From the NCBI GenBank assembly GCA_900551775.1, contig URXI01000249.1, forward strand, positions 1-6,407: a stretch of DNA of 6,407 nt, read 5' to 3'. Below are positions 5,854-6,407 of the stretch, in pieces. The number at the start of each line of letters is the position of its first letter. The stretch's first letter is position 1. Below the pieces are notes generated by a model that was not told the DNA's origin, made no database searches, and was given only the letters and a program-made list of their open reading frames with translations. Made by a program: the position numbers and the translations under genes. The DNA comes from an uncultured Eubacterium sp. Its GTDB lineage: Bacteria > Bacillota > Clostridia > Peptostreptococcales > Anaerovoracaceae.

Positions 5854-6407
5854 TCAAGAGGATTTCTCGGCCAATTCTACAATAATACTACTCTGCTGAT
5901 ACAACCAGTCCGTAAATTCTTTCGGGCTGGCTGTTCTTTCTTTTACAGCCCGTTTTCTCTGCAACGCTTCTTTCTTGAACGCTTCAAAAGCGGTCAGCAT
6001 TTCTTCCAGCCGGTCAGCCGGGAAGCCCGCTGTCCTTTTTGCCTTGTTGATCTTGTTGCGCCAGTTCTGGCACTCGTTTTTGTAGAGCAAATCGTAGTTG
6101 TTTTCTCTTGCCCTCTCGTCAAACTCCCTCTTGTTTTGAAGTGCCTGCTTCTTTCTGCATTTGTCGTTGCACAGTTCGTACCGCTGGCTTTTTGCGAGGA
6201 AGATATGTCCACAGACTTTGCATTTTCGGAAGCACAACCCCCAATCATTCAGCCGGTTCAGATAGTAGGTTATCAGCGGATAGAACGTGGTATAGGCCGC
6301 GACACATTCTGTCGTACGCCGGTTGTCCGGATACCAAAGGTCAAGCCGTGTTTCCGCTGCCGGTACGGAGCCGAATATCCGGCTGGAAATATGGAACGGC
6401 TGCGGCC
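5854..6407 (-). CDS. Zinc-finger protein of unknown function, 5' end outside the window
   Basis: The reading frame is open from the window edge to a TGA at 5854-5856, giving 183 visible residues. The in-frame TTG at 6237 is probably internal: 56 codons upstream of it are also open and read like protein (for example DLWYPDNRRTTECV and TTFYPLITYYLN). The centre has CKVCGHIF followed by YELCNDKCRKKQAL, a C-x2-C...C-x3-C treble-clef arrangement likely to bind one zinc. The C-terminal half is helical, charged and rich in Lys, Arg and Glu, ending in a WLYQQSS segment. It resembles a group of Bacillota proteins with a C-terminal zinc finger (possibly DUF6076), an assignment from memory. No enzymatic function is visible. 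It is GC-richer than the operon that follows: a hand count gave 34 of 60 G+C at 6001-6060 against 23 of 60 at 961-1020. It therefore probably belongs to the older surrounding DNA. Confidence 0.75.
   Translation of the reverse strand, partial: PQPFHISSRIFGSVPAAETRLDLWYPDNRRTTECVAAYTTFYPLITYYLNRLNDWGLCFRKCKVCGHIFLAKSQRYELCNDKCRKKQALQNKREFDERARENNYDLLYKNECQNWRNKINKAKRTAGFPADRLEEMLTAFEAFKKEALQRKRAVKERTASPKEFTDWLYQQSSIIVELAEKSS

Noticed and set aside
5561..5857. Longer form of the HTH protein starting at TTG 5857, overlapping the upstream stop by 4 bp
   Set aside because: The overlap looks like translational coupling, but the promoter -10 and the GAGGTG-GTG start would lie inside it, and the extra 28 residues are AT-rich and unlike the family's usual start.
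5994..6248. Minus-strand frame of 84 codons overlapping the zinc-finger gene
   Set aside because: Ser/Thr/Arg-rich low-complexity translation in another frame of a gene with a clear zinc-binding motif.
1..6407. CRISPR array, tRNA, rRNA or insertion-sequence transposase
   Set aside because: No regularly spaced repeats, no cloverleaf-like or rRNA-like stretch, and no transposase or integrase motif in any substantial frame.

Overview
The window looks like an accessory, defence-type region of a low-to-mid GC Gram-positive bacterium, probably Bacillota (Clostridia or Negativicutes). That rests on strong GGAGG-type ribosome binding sites, TTG and GTG starts, the style of the small helix-turn-helix protein, and the zinc-finger protein at the right edge. 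The species cannot be told from the sequence.

Layout: Almost everything is on the minus strand, so transcription runs from right to left. At the right edge (5854-6407) is the 3' part of a GC-richer gene for a treble-clef zinc-finger protein of unknown function; it runs off the window. Next comes a clear promoter (-35/-10 at 5847-5819) and a compact six-gene operon. In order it encodes a 70-aa helix-turn-helix protein (5561-5773), a C5-cytosine DNA methyltransferase (4480-5583), a DUF4928-type putative restriction protein (3552-4487), a Vsr-type patch-repair endonuclease (3111-3545), a second and unrelated-looking C5-cytosine methyltransferase (2035-3114), and a 631-aa GHKL (MORC/MutL-like) ATPase with a C-terminal TIR domain (165-2060). 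Five of these genes overlap a neighbour by 4-26 bp and the only gap is 6 bp. A hairpin terminator (112-159) closes the operon 5 bp after the last stop codon. At the extreme left (1-71, plus strand) is the broken end of an XRE-type helix-turn-helix gene, which suggests that the operon was inserted there.

How it may work: the methyltransferases would protect host DNA, and Vsr would repair T:G mismatches arising from 5-methylcytosine deamination or act as a nuclease. DUF4928 is the best candidate for the restriction enzyme. The MORC-like ATPase would be a DNA-clamping or sensing motor. The TIR domain keeps the catalytic glutamate position of NAD-cleaving TIRs, so the last gene may couple restriction or DNA sensing to NAD depletion. 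That coupling is inference and is the most interesting point in the window. Prokaryotic MORC-like ATPases in restriction-modification neighbourhoods are established knowledge; I do not know of a description of this exact MORC-TIR plus two-methyltransferase, Vsr and DUF4928 arrangement.
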